Source: Phyllobacterium sp. 628
GTDB lineage: Bacteria > Pseudomonadota > Alphaproteobacteria > Rhizobiales > Rhizobiaceae
Length of the DNA stretch: 64,000 bases
Assembly: GCF_014189505.1 (NCBI RefSeq)
Contig: NZ_CP050301.1
Location: 2,053,501 to 2,117,500, forward strand
Reading direction: 5' to 3'
Numbering within the stretch: the first letter of the stretch is position 1; every line of letters starts with the position of its first letter. Both the position numbers and the translations under genes were made by a program. This document shows, piece by piece, positions 36,403 through 46,753 of the stretch. Under the pieces are notes generated by a model, which saw nothing but the letters and a program-made list of their open reading frames with translations, had not been told where the DNA came from and ran no database searches.

Positions 36403-36669
36403 TGCAGCGGATGCCCGGCTGCAACTTTGCGCCGGGCGTTTACGTCGCAATCACATTTATGCGATTGAGACGGCGAATAAAGCATGATAAGTCGCGCAGA
36501 AGTCAGGGTGTCAAATCGATTTGATACCTTTTCCATTCCGCGAGGAATAAGTGGCAAAGATGAGGGTTTTAGCTGTTAAACACGGCTTACCTGCTATCTT
36601 ATTGCTTGATTAGAGTCATCCGTGCCGCTAACCAAGGCATGGAGAAAAACAACAGGTTGAGGTTTCCAC
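36403..36669. other. fabG-acpP intergenic region
   Basis: No gene seen. A hairpin GCCCGGC / GCGCCGGGC near 36409-36441 follows fabG. It could be a partial terminator, with a separate strong promoter for acpP further right, as is usual for this abundant protein; I cannot place its boxes. Confidence 0.45.
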
Positions 36670-36906
36670 ATGAGTGATACTGCAGAACGCGTCAAGAAAA
36701 TCGTTATTGAGCATCTGGGCGTTGATGCCGAGAAAGTCACCGATGGTGCGAGCTTCATCGACGATCTGGGCGCAGACAGCCTTGATACAGTCGAGCTCGT
36801 GATGGCTTTCGAAGAAGAGTTCGGCGTCGAAATTCCGGACGATGCTGCTGAGACGATTCTGACAGTCGGCGATGCCGTCAAGTTCATCGACAAAGCATCT
36901 GCCTGA
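36670..36906 (+). CDS. acpP: acyl carrier protein
   Basis: 78 residues, strongly acidic, four-helix ACP. The phosphopantetheine serine is in [11 protein letters not shown] near residue 37. Central carrier of fatty acid synthesis. Lies between fabG and fabF as in most Proteobacteria. Confidence 0.98.
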   Translation: MSDTAERVKKIVIEHLGVDAEKVTDGASFIDDLGADSLDTVELVMAFEEEFGVEIPDDAAETILTVGDAVKFIDKASA

Positions 36907-37020
36907 TTTTCATTCGGCCCGGCAGCGCATGGATCGTGAAATGAGGCGACTTGCCTCTTTCGGTGCGTGCGCGGGGCCGTCGGAAACTATCATGCTGCAT
37001 ATGACATTGAAGGATCGGCC

Positions 37021-38283
37021 ATGAGGCGCGTTGTCATAACCGGCCTTGGGCTGGTTTCTCCTCTTGCATCGGGTGTTGAGCATACATGGTCACGGCTTTT
37101 GGCCGGCCAGAGCGGCGCCCGTCGCGTGACGGAATTTGAAGTCGATGATCTGCCCTGCAAGATCGCTTGCCGTATCCCGGTTGGCGATGGTTCTGATGGC
37201 ACGTTCAATCCGGATGATTGGATGGAACCCAAGGACCAGCGCAAGGTTGACCCCTTTATCATTTACGCTGTGGCTGCTGCCGATCAGGCGCTTGCCGATG
37301 CCAAGTGGGCACCGGAAAGCGACGAAGATCAGATCCGTACCGGTGTTCTTATCGGTTCTGGTATCGGTGGCCTCGAAGGCATCGTTGAAGCGGGCTATAC
37401 GCTGCGCGACAAGGGCCCTCGGCGCATTTCCCCATTCTTCATTCCCGGCCGTCTGATCAATCTGGCTTCCGGCCAGGTATCGATCAAGCACAAGCTGCGC
37501 GGCCCCAACCATTCGGTGGTCACAGCGTGCTCGACCGGTGCACATGCAATCGGCGATGCATCGCGTCTCATTGCTTTCGGCGATGCCGACGTGATGGTCG
37601 CAGGCGGTACCGAATCGCCTGTCAGCCGTATCTCGCTTGCGGGCTTTGCCGCCTGCAAGGCGCTGTCGACCGCACGCAATGACGATCCAACTGCCGCTTC
37701 GCGTCCTTATGACGATGATCGTGATGGTTTCGTTATGGGCGAGGGCGCTGGCATCGTTGTGCTTGAAGAGCTCGAACATGCTCTGGCACGCGGCGCGAAC
37801 ATTTATGCCGAAGTCATCGGTTACGGCCTGTCCGGCGACGCTTATCACATCACTGCTCCATCAGAGAGCGGCGAAGGTGCTCAGCGTTCGATGGAAATGG
37901 CATTGAAGCGTGCAGGCATTACACCTGATGATCTCGATTACATCAATTCGCATGGCACATCGACCATGGCGGATACAATCGAGCTCGGCGCTGTCGAACG
38001 CGTTGTAGGCGATGCCGCTTCGAAAGTATCGATGTCATCGACCAAGTCGTCCATCGGCCACCTCCTTGGGGCAGCTGGTTCGACCGAAGCCATCTTCTGC
38101 GTCCTTGCCATTCGTGACAATGTCGCACCGGCGACGCTTAATCTGGATAAGCCCTCCATCGATACGAAGATCGATCTGGTTCCGCATAAGCCACGGCATC
38201 GCAAGATCGATATCGCCTTGTCCAACTCGTTTGGCTTTGGTGGGACCAACGCTTCGCTGGTTTTGCGGCGTTTTCAACAGTGA
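37021..38283 (+). CDS. fabF: 3-oxoacyl-ACP synthase II
   Basis: 420 residues, thiolase fold. The active Cys is in VVTACSTGAHAIGDA, the two histidines in NSHGTSTMADT and SSIGHLLGAAGS. Elongates acyl-ACP with malonyl-ACP. The ATG at 37021 (MRRVVITGLGLVSP) is the family start. Confidence 0.98.
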   Translation: MRRVVITGLGLVSPLASGVEHTWSRLLAGQSGARRVTEFEVDDLPCKIACRIPVGDGSDGTFNPDDWMEPKDQRKVDPFIIYAVAAADQALADAKWAPESDEDQIRTGVLIGSGIGGLEGIVEAGYTLRDKGPRRISPFFIPGRLINLASGQVSIKHKLRGPNHSVVTACSTGAHAIGDASRLIAFGDADVMVAGGTESPVSRISLAGFAACKALSTARNDDPTAASRPYDDDRDGFVMGEGAGIVVLEELEHALARGANIYAEVIGYGLSGDAYHITAPSESGEGAQRSMEMALKRAGITPDDLDYINSHGTSTMADTIELGAVERVVGDAASKVSMSSTKSSIGHLLGAAGSTEAIFCVLAIRDNVAPATLNLDKPSIDTKIDLVPHKPRHRKIDIALSNSFGFGGTNASLVLRRFQQ

Positions 38284-38376
38284 TTGAATAGTGGCGGAAG
38301 CGTTTTTCGCGCTTTCGCCACATTCACAATCAAATTTACCGGCATTCTGTCGGAAAAACATGCCCGAGGTGTTTGC

Positions 38377-39606
38377 GTGAGCTCAGATCAGCAGTCTGAA
38401 GAGACGAACGGTTCAGCCGCCGCGAATGCGCCGGAGCGCAAACCGATTGTTCCGCAGTCGGCCTCTGAAGCATTGCGTCCTGAACCCGGCACGCCGCCGC
38501 CTGCGCCAAAACGCCGGTCGCGCCGCGCGCGCAGCCAGATCGTTGTCTTTGCCAATTTTATGCTGTCGCTGGTCGTACTGGTGGTTATCGCCGCCGGAGC
38601 CGCCGTCTATTTCGGTAAAGTTGCGTTCAATGAACCTGGCCCGACCGAGGTGACGACCGATTATCTGGTCAAGCCCGGAGCGGGTATCGTCGAAATCGCC
38701 GATGGATTGGAACGTCGCGGCATCATCACCGATGCGCGTGTTTTCAAATATGGCGTTCAGGCCTACGGCTATCAGCGCGACATGAAGGCCGGTGAATACG
38801 AGATCAAGGCGCAGGCTTCCATGCGCGATATCATGGATTTGTTGCGCAGCGGCAAGTCCGTTCTGCATTCGCTGACAGTGCCAGAGGGTCTTACCGTCGA
38901 CCAGATTCTGCAACGCATGAGTGAAGACGATGTGCTGGTGGGCGCGCTGCCTGCAGCGATGCCGAGCGAAGGAACACTTTTCGCCAACACCCTGCGCTTC
39001 TCCCGTGGCACCACGCGTGAAGAACTGATCAAGAAGATGCAGGCCGACCAGAAAAAACTCGTGGAGGATATCTGGGCCCGCCGTGATCCAAGCATCCCGC
39101 TCAAGACGATCGAGGAATTCGTCACGCTGGCGTCGATTGTCGAAAAAGAGACAGGCAAGGCCGACGAGCGTCCGCGCGTTGCAGCCGTGTTCATCAACCG
39201 GCTGAACAAGCGGATGCGTCTGCAGTCCGATCCGACGATCATTTATGGTTTGTTTGGTGGCAAGGGCAAACCTGCCGACCGGCCTATCCTGAAGTCGGAT
39301 CTGGAAAAGCCGACGCCTTACAACACCTATACGGTCAATGGTCTGCCGCCGGGACCTATTGCCAATCCGGGCCGCGATGCACTGGAAGCTGTTGCCCATC
39401 CATCGCAGACCAAGGATCTTTATTTTGTTGCCGATGGTACGGGCGGACACGTTTTTGCCCAGACGCTTGACGAGCACAACGACAACGTAAAACGTTGGCG
39501 GCAGGTTGAGAAAAACCGTGTCGATGAAGCCGCAAAGGCTGCTACCGGCGACAAGAATGCGACGCCGAACGCTGATGACGGCGACGACGCACCGGTACAG
39601 CAATAA
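38377..39606 (+). CDS. mltG: endolytic murein transglycosylase (YceG-like)
   Basis: 409 residues. A hydrophilic, Pro/Arg-rich cytoplasmic segment (1-65) precedes one membrane helix (about 66-90) and the periplasmic YceG domain. ASIVEKETGKADERP holds the catalytic Glu; LQSDPTIIYGL and PYNTYTVNGLPPGPIANPG are diagnostic. It cuts nascent glycan strands and sets their length. The GTG at 38377 with GAGGTG upstream is chosen; the frame opens earlier through a TTG. The tail is acidic and Asn/Ala-rich. Confidence 0.95.
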   Translation: MSSDQQSEETNGSAAANAPERKPIVPQSASEALRPEPGTPPPAPKRRSRRARSQIVVFANFMLSLVVLVVIAAGAAVYFGKVAFNEPGPTEVTTDYLVKPGAGIVEIADGLERRGIITDARVFKYGVQAYGYQRDMKAGEYEIKAQASMRDIMDLLRSGKSVLHSLTVPEGLTVDQILQRMSEDDVLVGALPAAMPSEGTLFANTLRFSRGTTREELIKKMQADQKKLVEDIWARRDPSIPLKTIEEFVTLASIVEKETGKADERPRVAAVFINRLNKRMRLQSDPTIIYGLFGGKGKPADRPILKSDLEKPTPYNTYTVNGLPPGPIANPGRDALEAVAHPSQTKDLYFVADGTGGHVFAQTLDEHNDNVKRWRQVEKNRVDEAAKAATGDKNATPNADDGDDAPVQQ

Positions 39607-39613
39607 TTCAGAA

Positions 39614-39637
39614 AAGGCCTGACTGCGATCAGGCCTT
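39614..39637 (+). terminator. weak terminator-like hairpin after mltG
   Basis: Stem AAGGCCTGA / TCAGGCCTT with a 6-base loop just after the mltG stop. Only a poor T tract follows (CGTCCTTT), so it may attenuate rather than stop transcription into yicC. Confidence 0.5.
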
Positions 39638-39660
39638 CGTCCTTTGGACTTGGGGGAAAT

Positions 39661-40548
39661 ATGTCTTTGCAAAGCATGACGGGTTTCGCCCGTCACCTCC
39701 GGAACAGTGCCGGGGCGCAGATTTCATGGGAAATCAAATCCGTTAATGGCAAGGGCCTCGACGTGCGGTTTCGGCTGCCCGCCGGGCTGGAAACCATCGA
39801 GCCGAAGGCGCGTGCGCTGTTCAACCAGTATTTCAAGCGCGGGAATTTTCAAGCTGCGTTGACCGTGGATCGTAATGCCGGCGATGCCAAGGCACTGATC
39901 AACGAACCGCTTTTGAAACAATTGGCGCGCATTGCCGAACAGTTGCGCGAAGACTTCAATCTGGCGCCATCTACACCCGAGGGCCTGATGGCCCTGCGCG
40001 GCGTGCTGGAAGCGCCGCAGGATGTTCTGACGGAAGAGGGCCAGGCAGAGGCCGAAGAGGCCGTGCTGGCCGTTCTCGATGAAACGCTCTTGCAGCTGAA
40101 GCGCAATCGCGAGACGGAAGGCAAGGCCCTTGGCGATATTCTGAGCGCGCAGGTCAATGCGGTGGAAGTGCTGACCCAGCAGGCAAGGCTCGATCCCAGC
40201 CGCTCGCTGGATGCGGTTCGAGCTAGGTTGGCTTCACAGGTAACCTTGCTGCTCGAGGCGTCGCCTGCGCTGGATGAAGCGCGCCTGCACATGGAAGCGG
40301 CGTTTCTTGCAACCAAGGCTGATATTCAGGAAGAGCTTGACCGGCTGGACATGCATGTCGCTGCTGCACGGACGCTGCTGCGCGATGGCAATGGCGTCGG
40401 ACGCAAGCTCGATTTCCTGACACAGGAATTTAACCGTGAGGCCAATACATTGTGTTCAAAGGCCAACGCAGCCTCGATCACGTCGATTGGGCTTGACCTG
40501 AAGGCGGTTGTGGATCAATTGCGCGAGCAAATACAGAATTTGGAGTAA
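39661..40548 (+). CDS. yicC: YicC/YloC family endoribonuclease
   Basis: 295 residues. [11 protein letters not shown] is the hallmark start; [14 protein letters not shown], a long coiled-coil-like middle, [22 protein letters not shown] and the final [15 protein letters not shown] all match. YicC-type proteins are recently characterised endoribonucleases acting in small-RNA decay in enteric bacteria. It precedes gmk by two bases, the usual partner. Confidence 0.96.
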   Translation: MSLQSMTGFARHLRNSAGAQISWEIKSVNGKGLDVRFRLPAGLETIEPKARALFNQYFKRGNFQAALTVDRNAGDAKALINEPLLKQLARIAEQLREDFNLAPSTPEGLMALRGVLEAPQDVLTEEGQAEAEEAVLAVLDETLLQLKRNRETEGKALGDILSAQVNAVEVLTQQARLDPSRSLDAVRARLASQVTLLLEASPALDEARLHMEAAFLATKADIQEELDRLDMHVAAARTLLRDGNGVGRKLDFLTQEFNREANTLCSKANAASITSIGLDLKAVVDQLREQIQNLE

Positions 40549-40550
40549 TC

Positions 40551-41207
40551 ATGCTCAACGCATCGAACAGCATCAAAAGACGCGGCCTCATGCTGGTCTT
40601 GTCGTCCCCATCCGGTGCCGGCAAGTCTACGATTGCCCGGCTGTTGCTCAATGACAAAGAGAAACTTGAGTTGGCTCTGTCGGTCAGCGTGACCACCCGT
40701 ACGCGCCGCGCCAGCGAAATTGAAGGTGTCCACTATCATTTCATTTCGGTGCGCGAATTTGAACGCCTGCGTGACAGTGATGAGCTGATCGAGTGGGCGG
40801 AAGTTCACGGCAATTTCTATGGCACGCCACGCGAAGCTGCGGAGAATGCCCTTGCTGATGGTCAGGACATGCTGTTCGACATCGACTGGCAGGGCGCTTT
40901 GCAATTGCAGGACAAGATGAAGGGCGATGTTGTCAGCATCTTCATATTGCCACCCTCAATGGCTGCCTTGAAGCATCGCTTGCATCGGCGGGCCGAAGAC
41001 ACCGCAGAAGTTATCGACGTCCGCCTGCGCAACGCACGCAACGAGATCGAGCGCTGGCGCTCCTATGACTATGTCATCGTCAATGAAGATCTGGATCGCG
41101 CCTATCATCAGGTCCAGTCGATTGTGACAGCCGAGCGTCTTCGCCGCGACCGTTGCCCCGGCCTGTTTGATTTCGTCAGCACATTGTTGGACGAGAAGAT
41201 CGATTAA
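40551..41207 (+). CDS. gmk: guanylate kinase
   Basis: 218 residues. P-loop [10 protein letters not shown] near residue 19, [19 protein letters not shown] for GMP binding, and the [10 protein letters not shown] lid region. Converts GMP to GDP. Starts two bases after yicC. A family-2 palindrome lies between its stop and the convergent rsmA. Confidence 0.98.
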   Translation: MLNASNSIKRRGLMLVLSSPSGAGKSTIARLLLNDKEKLELALSVSVTTRTRRASEIEGVHYHFISVREFERLRDSDELIEWAEVHGNFYGTPREAAENALADGQDMLFDIDWQGALQLQDKMKGDVVSIFILPPSMAALKHRLHRRAEDTAEVIDVRLRNARNEIERWRSYDYVIVNEDLDRAYHQVQSIVTAERLRRDRCPGLFDFVSTLLDEKID

Positions 41208-41244
41208 CCGATAGAGGCTGAGGTAGCGAGTTGATCTAGAAACT

Positions 41245-41405
41245 CACCCCCCTCTGTCCTGTCGGACATCTCCCCCACAAGGGGGGAGATCCCATCGACA
41301 TCAACGCTTTTGCTTTTAATGCAATGTCTCAGAACTATTCAAAACCGTCATGAAGGCTGATCTCCCCCCTTGTGGGGGAGATGTCCGACAGGACAGAGGG
41401 GGGTG
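41245..41405. repeat. 161-bp palindromic repeat, family 2, copy B
   Basis: Arms CACCCCCCTCTGTCCTGTCG and the reverse complement ending CAGAGGGGGGTG match copy A at 7857-8017; the central 50-60 bases differ. It separates the convergent gmk and rsmA genes. Confidence 0.9.
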
Positions 41406-41433
41406 TCTTCAACCTATACCCTCCAAAGTAGAA

Positions 41434-42261
41434 TTAAACCGCGTTTGCCAGCGCCACGAATTCTTCGATAGACAATGTTTCGGCACGGCGTGTGGGATCA
41501 ATCCCAACCTTTGCCAGAAGCGCTTCACCGCCCAGCGGTTTGATGCTCTGGCGCAGCATTTTGCGCCGCTGCCCGAACGCGGCCTGAGTGACGCGCCCAA
41601 GGGTGGTGGCATCGCATGGCAGCGGTGTGGCGCGCGGGACGAGGTGAATAACCGACGATGTCACCTTGGGTGGTGGCGTAAAGGCTTGTGGTGGTACGTC
41701 GAAAGTAATCTTTGCTTCAGTCCGCCAGCCTGCCAGTACGCCAAGACGGCCATAGGCATCGGCTGAAGGTTTTGCCACAATGCGTTCTGCCACTTCACGC
41801 TGGAACATAAGCGTCAGTGAATCGTAAAACGGGGGCCATGGCTCGCTGAGCAGCCAGCCAATCAGCAATTGTGTGCCGACATTGTAGGGAAGGTTGGCAA
41901 CAATCTTTACCCTGTTATTGCCCGCCAATGCCTTGAAATCGGCCTCCAGCGCATCGCCGGGAACGATGTTGAGACGGCCGGGATAATGATCGGAAATTTC
42001 CTGCAAGGCGGCCAGGCATCGCTCGTCCCGTTCAATGGCAATCACATTGGCACCTTGTGCGAGCAAGGCGCGGGTGAGGCCACCCGGTCCGGGACCAACT
42101 TCAATAACCGTCTGCCCCTGCAGATCACCGGCCTGACGCGCGATCTTAGCCGTCAGGTTCAGATCGAACAGAAAATTCTGGCCGAGCGATTTCTTCGGCA
42201 TCAAATCATGACGTTCGATCACATCACGCAAAGGGGGAGGCTGTCGATACTCATGCGGCAT
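41434..42261 (-). CDS. rsmA: 16S rRNA dimethyladenosine transferase
   Basis: 275 residues, start [26 protein letters not shown] is the N-terminal signature, [14 protein letters not shown] binds SAM, and [11 protein letters not shown] is the catalytic NxPY-type motif. Dimethylates A1518 and A1519 of 16S rRNA. The start lies within the last 11 bases of pdxA, so translation is coupled. Confidence 0.97.
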   Translation of the reverse strand: MPHEYRQPPPLRDVIERHDLMPKKSLGQNFLFDLNLTAKIARQAGDLQGQTVIEVGPGPGGLTRALLAQGANVIAIERDERCLAALQEISDHYPGRLNIVPGDALEADFKALAGNNRVKIVANLPYNVGTQLLIGWLLSEPWPPFYDSLTLMFQREVAERIVAKPSADAYGRLGVLAGWRTEAKITFDVPPQAFTPPPKVTSSVIHLVPRATPLPCDATTLGRVTQAAFGQRRKMLRQSIKPLGGEALLAKVGIDPTRRAETLSIEEFVALANAV

Positions 42262-43276
42262 TATTCTTCTGTCTGGCGCGATGGGATGCAAGCTCATCCG
42301 CCAAACGCAGTGCCGCGATCAGGCTGTCTGGCTTGGCTTTGCCCGATCCCGCAATGTCGAATGCCGTACCATGATCTGGCGACGTGCGAACAAAGGGAAG
42401 GCCGAGCGTGACGTTGACGCTATCATCAAACCCAAGGGTCTTTGCCGGAATTAATGCCTGATCATGATACATGCAGATGGCGGCGTCATACGTGGCTCGC
42501 GCAGCGGGATGGAACATCGTATCCGCTGGCAAGGGCCCGCGTGCATCGATGCCTTCTGAACGCAGGATATCGACCGCAGGCCGGACCACTTCCTCGTCTT
42601 CCAACCCCATGGAACCGTCTTCACCCGCATGCGGATTGAGACCGGCGATTGCCAAGCGTGGATTTGCGATGCCGAACTGGTTTTTGAGCGCTTCGGCGGT
42701 GATACGCGAAATGCTCAGAATCTTGGCCATGTCCAAAACCTCGGGAACTCTGGCCAGTGCAATATGGATGGTCACCGGAACAGCGCGCAGCAGCGGTCCT
42801 GCCAGCATCATGACCGGCGTTACCGCTTGACCCAGATGCTCTTCGGCAAGGTGCGCCAGAAATTCCGTATGACCCGGAAAGCGAAAACCAGCATCATAGA
42901 GTGGTTTCTTGGCGATGGGGCAGGTCACAACGGCGCTGGCGCGTCCCGACAGCGTCAGCGCGACAGCCGTCTCGATTGCCTCGATCGTTCCCGCAGCGTT
43001 GGCAGCAAGAGGGACGCCCGGAGCATTGGTCTGCCGGTTGGTGAGCGGCACGATGGGCAAAGCGCGATCAAATGCACGATACGCGTCTTCAGGGGTTGTG
43101 ATTTCGAGGGGGCAATTGAGTTCTAATTGCTTGGCGCGCGCTGCGATCAGATCCGGATCTGCCAACAGGAAAAAGGCTGGTAAACGTGTTGATTGGCGCA
43201 GCAGCCATGCGCTAAGCGCAACGTCCGGCCCAATTCCGGACGGATCACCAGAGCTGACGGCAAGAATATTGTTCAT
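42251..43276 (-). CDS. pdxA: 4-hydroxythreonine-4-phosphate dehydrogenase
   Basis: 341 residues. [14 protein letters not shown] opens the protein, GHTEFLAHL and [11 protein letters not shown] carry metal-binding and active histidines, and [14 protein letters not shown] is diagnostic. Acts in pyridoxal phosphate synthesis. Starts 15 bases after the SurA-like gene and overlaps rsmA. Confidence 0.97.
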   Translation of the reverse strand: MNNILAVSSGDPSGIGPDVALSAWLLRQSTRLPAFFLLADPDLIAARAKQLELNCPLEITTPEDAYRAFDRALPIVPLTNRQTNAPGVPLAANAAGTIEAIETAVALTLSGRASAVVTCPIAKKPLYDAGFRFPGHTEFLAHLAEEHLGQAVTPVMMLAGPLLRAVPVTIHIALARVPEVLDMAKILSISRITAEALKNQFGIANPRLAIAGLNPHAGEDGSMGLEDEEVVRPAVDILRSEGIDARGPLPADTMFHPAARATYDAAICMYHDQALIPAKTLGFDDSVNVTLGLPFVRTSPDHGTAFDIAGSGKAKPDSLIAALRLADELASHRARQKNNAA

Positions 43277-43291
43277 GGACAGGCAATACCA

Positions 43292-44239
43292 TTATCGATT
43301 GACGATGGTTGCCTTTTTCCTCAGGTCGTCAACATATTGTTTGTTGATTGCTTCGGCACTGGCATCCGGCTTTCCATTGGCTGCAGCAGCTTCCTGTGAA
43401 AAGACGAGACGGGCAACGCGGTCGTCAGAAATCTGACGCGACGCACAAACGCCCAGGAATTCCACGCCTTTATCGGTATCCAGCGTTGTCGTCGCATGAC
43501 CGGCAGAGGTTGCCTGTACCTGCTTGGACCATTCTGGCGGCAATTCCTGTGTAACAAAACGCCCGAGGTCACGCACGGTCACATCCAGTGTGCCCTTTGC
43601 CATGTCGCGTGTGGTCTCGCAGCCGGAGAAACGTGCCCGCAGGGCATTGGCTTCATTGCGCCGCTTGGCAAGATTGCCGCGATCACTGGCCGGAACCACA
43701 AAAATAACCTGCTGCAGCGTATATTCAGTCGAGACGGGCTTTTTGCCGCCGTCTTTCAACATGCGCTGTACGGCATCCTGTTCAGAAACGCGGGTGCCGC
43801 CCTGCGACCGGTTGCGGGTACCAAGAGCACGGCCCCAACCCATCTGCATGCGGATATATTCTTTGAAATGGTCAGCTGTAACGCCTGCCTTGTCGAGAAC
43901 CCCGGTCAACTGGGCAAGGGTCATCTTGTTGTTTGTCGCAAAGCGATTGAACGCATCGGTCACTTCAGTGTCGGAAACCGTGATATTCAAACGCCGCATT
44001 TCCTGGCGCTTCAGCATCTCGTCCGTGAGCTCTTCGCGGGCCATCTGAACAAGATTGCCCTTCTTGTGCTGCAATTTCAGAAAGGCTGCACGCCGGGAAA
44101 TATCATAATCGGTGATGGGCGTTCCGTTGACGATGACTTTGACGTCGCTGGCCTGCGCGGGCAGGGATATGCCTGCAGCAATGCCGGAACCCAAAGCGGT
44201 AACGATCGCCGCCGCAAGAATATGCTTCCTCACCATCAT
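43292..44239 (-). CDS. SurA-like periplasmic chaperone
   Basis: 315 residues. Signal peptide 1-30 (SLPAQASD), then a SurA N-terminal chaperone domain (VIVNGTPITDYDISRRAAFLKLQ onward), then a divergent parvulin-like region. The usual parvulin catalytic signature is weak, so isomerase activity is doubtful; chaperone function for LptD and other barrels is likely. It lies between lptD and pdxA, the classical surA position. The start is one of two adjacent ATGs. Confidence 0.9.
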   Translation of the reverse strand: MMVRKHILAAAIVTALGSGIAAGISLPAQASDVKVIVNGTPITDYDISRRAAFLKLQHKKGNLVQMAREELTDEMLKRQEMRRLNITVSDTEVTDAFNRFATNNKMTLAQLTGVLDKAGVTADHFKEYIRMQMGWGRALGTRNRSQGGTRVSEQDAVQRMLKDGGKKPVSTEYTLQQVIFVVPASDRGNLAKRRNEANALRARFSGCETTRDMAKGTLDVTVRDLGRFVTQELPPEWSKQVQATSAGHATTTLDTDKGVEFLGVCASRQISDDRVARLVFSQEAAAANGKPDASAEAINKQYVDDLRKKATIVNR

Positions 44240-44359
44240 GTCTCACGTTGTCCGATCATTTGTGAATTTATGCAGCCATTTTGACAAAAATGGCCGGAAA
44301 AATCCATTCCCGTAAATCTGCTATCCGCCCTCTTGCCGCTTTACTAAGGCAAAAGCATG

Positions 44360-44381
44360 ACTGGCCGCAAGTGCGGCCAGT
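44360..44381 (-). terminator. hairpin after lptD
   Basis: Perfect stem ACTGGCCGC / GCGGCCAGT with a 4-base loop, 15 bases after the lptD stop. The minus-strand continuation (CATGCTTTTGCC) has a short T tract, so it is a possible terminator or attenuator between lptD and the SurA-like gene. Confidence 0.55.
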
Positions 44382-44395
44382 TGAAAAGACTTGAT

Positions 44396-46753
44396 TTAAA
44401 TGCCGCCAATATCGACCGGTTTGCCAAATTCCAGCAGAGTACGGAAGGAAATATTGAAGCCGAAGGTTGTTGTCTTGTCACCACGCGTACCCAAACCGGT
44501 AACTGGCTGTTCCTGCGTGTAGTACATCTGGTATGTGAAGCACTCGTCATCGTAAGCAAGAGCAGCGGTTCGTTTGACCAATGTTTCCGAAACAAGATCG
44601 TATGTTCCAGAGCCCAGAACACGCCAGTTCGGTGCAACCTTGGCGGAGCCGCCAAGCGTTACTTCCTGCCTGTCCGTTGGGAAGCCATAAGTTTGCTGCG
44701 CATCAATGAATGCGTACTTGACGAAAGCAGTGCCGTATTTCCCGGCGGCAGTAGCAGCAACTTCGGCGCGGCGAACTTCGAACGTATCCTTGTCGAAACG
44801 TCCGCCTGTCGTCAGTGTATATGCACCCTTATTGGCACCAATCATTGCAACATAGTCAGAGCGTGCCGATTCCAGTCCGGATTCTGCACCGGCATTGACA
44901 AAATCAGGCGATGCAAAGGAATTCACGCCGCCAAGCTGGAATGACTGACCGGCAATACCATTGAGTGACCAGCCGCTGTTGAACGTACCGGAATAGCGCA
45001 GACCGAGATTAGCGCGCGTACCGCCTTCAACACGGTCGTAACCGGAGAACTTGTCCCGTTCGAACAGGCTCGATGCATCGAAGACAAAGCTCTGTGCGTC
45101 TTCGTTCGGCATCTGGCCCGCATAGGACTCGTTGTTGCGGATAAACAACTGAGCAGTTGGCTCAAGAACATGGGTGGAGTTGGCTGCGGTGAACAGGATG
45201 GGATAGCGGGCTTCAAGTCCCGCAGTGGCCATCCCGCGGAATGCCTGATCGCGATTGACGCCAGGGTCATTCGAGTCAACATACATGCCGTCGCCACGCA
45301 AGGCGAGGAGAGGCGTAATCACAAGACCACTATCGGTAATGAATGTACGCTTCCACTCGGCTTCACCTGTTATTCGTCCGTCGGTCCCTTTGACACCTGA
45401 TAGATAACCGGAGCGCGGCAAACCTGTGTATCCGGCATTAGAATCTGTCTTATCGCGGCTCAAGGCTTGCAGGTTGAGGTTGAAATTCAGCTCACCGCCA
45501 GCAATGGATTGTGTCGGTGTATAAGCATAATCAAGCGAGGGCAGAACCCAAGGCTGCTTCGGTTCAGAGGAATTGGGATTGGAATCGCTCCAGCCTTCCT
45601 GCACATGGAACTTGTAGAGCCGTAAGTCGAAATAGTTACGGTCGTGCAAGCCTGTCAGATAAATCTGGTCTGTCTTGTTGTAGTTTGAATAGTCCTGAAT
45701 ACCATAGCGATAAGCAAAAGCTTTGTCGGATTGCTCCATCACATCCCAGCCGAAAGACCAGCGAGGATTGATCTGGAACGCGCCCTTCGAACCAATCATG
45801 CCGCGAGCGGTATTATCGCGGTCTTCCTGATCCTGTCCAATGTCGAATGCCTTCGGGTCATTCTGGCTGATACCAGCAGCTCTGATGCTGTATTCGCCGT
45901 TCTCCAAACGATGACGCCACTCAGCCTCGGCCAGGAAACCCTGCTTTGTATACCCGGTGCCGGTCAGCGTCAGATCATAGTTCGGAGCCAAAGCCCAGAA
46001 ATAGGGGACACTGATGCCGTATCCAAGTTTGGATTCGTAGCGATAGCTCGGCATCAGGAAGCCGCTCTTCCGCTTCACCGTCGGATCGGCAATTTCGAAT
46101 GCAGGCAGGAAAGCCAAAGGCATGCCAAACAGCTCAAAGCGGCCGCGCTCAAACCGGATGGTCTTGTTCTTGCCGTTCCAGATGATTTTCTGGGCACGCA
46201 CCTGCCACAGCGGGGCCTTGCCGGGTTTATCGCGGCATGGTTCGCAGGCAGTATAGATACCGTTGTTGAATTTTGTAATCTCGCCGCCGATGCGCTCAGC
46301 GCTTTCAGCAGCAAAACGGGTATTGTCAGCTGCTTCAACGCGCAGCGTGTTGACAAAGCCTTCTTTGAAATCATCGGTGACATCGAGATTTTCCGCATAG
46401 ATGCGGTTGCCGTCTTTCTCGACGATCTCGACTTTACCCATGGCCTTCAGGCGGCCGGTCTTCTGATCATAGGTGACTTGCCGGGCAACGAGACGGTTGC
46501 CGTCATAATCAATCTTTACACCACCGACGGCAGAAATCGTCTTGGCGTTGATGTCATAAACAAGCTCATCCGATTCCAGCAGCATTTGCGCATTTGGATT
46601 CGTCTTGAAATTACCCGCGAGGGCATCTTTTGTCTGGGCCAAGGCCGGGAACGAAATCCCGCCTGCAAGGCATAGCACGGCCGTCCCGCACATAAGCCGT
46701 GCGAGCCACGTCGGCAACACCGAGCGCGTTACATTCAATCCCACTCTAACCAT
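44396..46753 (-). CDS. lptD: LPS-assembly protein LptD
   Basis: 785 residues. Signal peptide to about residue 40 (FPALAQ), then a periplasmic OstA/LptA-like beta-jellyroll (about 60-200, YDINAKTISAVGGVKIDYDGN) and a large C-terminal beta-barrel with many alternating segments. CEPC near residue 170 and a cysteine near the C-terminus (DDECFTYQ) may form the disulfides needed for LptDE maturation. It inserts lipopolysaccharide into the outer leaflet. The ATG at 46753 overlaps the lptG end by eight bases. Confidence 0.95.
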   Translation of the reverse strand: MVRVGLNVTRSVLPTWLARLMCGTAVLCLAGGISFPALAQTKDALAGNFKTNPNAQMLLESDELVYDINAKTISAVGGVKIDYDGNRLVARQVTYDQKTGRLKAMGKVEIVEKDGNRIYAENLDVTDDFKEGFVNTLRVEAADNTRFAAESAERIGGEITKFNNGIYTACEPCRDKPGKAPLWQVRAQKIIWNGKNKTIRFERGRFELFGMPLAFLPAFEIADPTVKRKSGFLMPSYRYESKLGYGISVPYFWALAPNYDLTLTGTGYTKQGFLAEAEWRHRLENGEYSIRAAGISQNDPKAFDIGQDQEDRDNTARGMIGSKGAFQINPRWSFGWDVMEQSDKAFAYRYGIQDYSNYNKTDQIYLTGLHDRNYFDLRLYKFHVQEGWSDSNPNSSEPKQPWVLPSLDYAYTPTQSIAGGELNFNLNLQALSRDKTDSNAGYTGLPRSGYLSGVKGTDGRITGEAEWKRTFITDSGLVITPLLALRGDGMYVDSNDPGVNRDQAFRGMATAGLEARYPILFTAANSTHVLEPTAQLFIRNNESYAGQMPNEDAQSFVFDASSLFERDKFSGYDRVEGGTRANLGLRYSGTFNSGWSLNGIAGQSFQLGGVNSFASPDFVNAGAESGLESARSDYVAMIGANKGAYTLTTGGRFDKDTFEVRRAEVAATAAGKYGTAFVKYAFIDAQQTYGFPTDRQEVTLGGSAKVAPNWRVLGSGTYDLVSETLVKRTAALAYDDECFTYQMYYTQEQPVTGLGTRGDKTTTFGFNISFRTLLEFGKPVDIGGI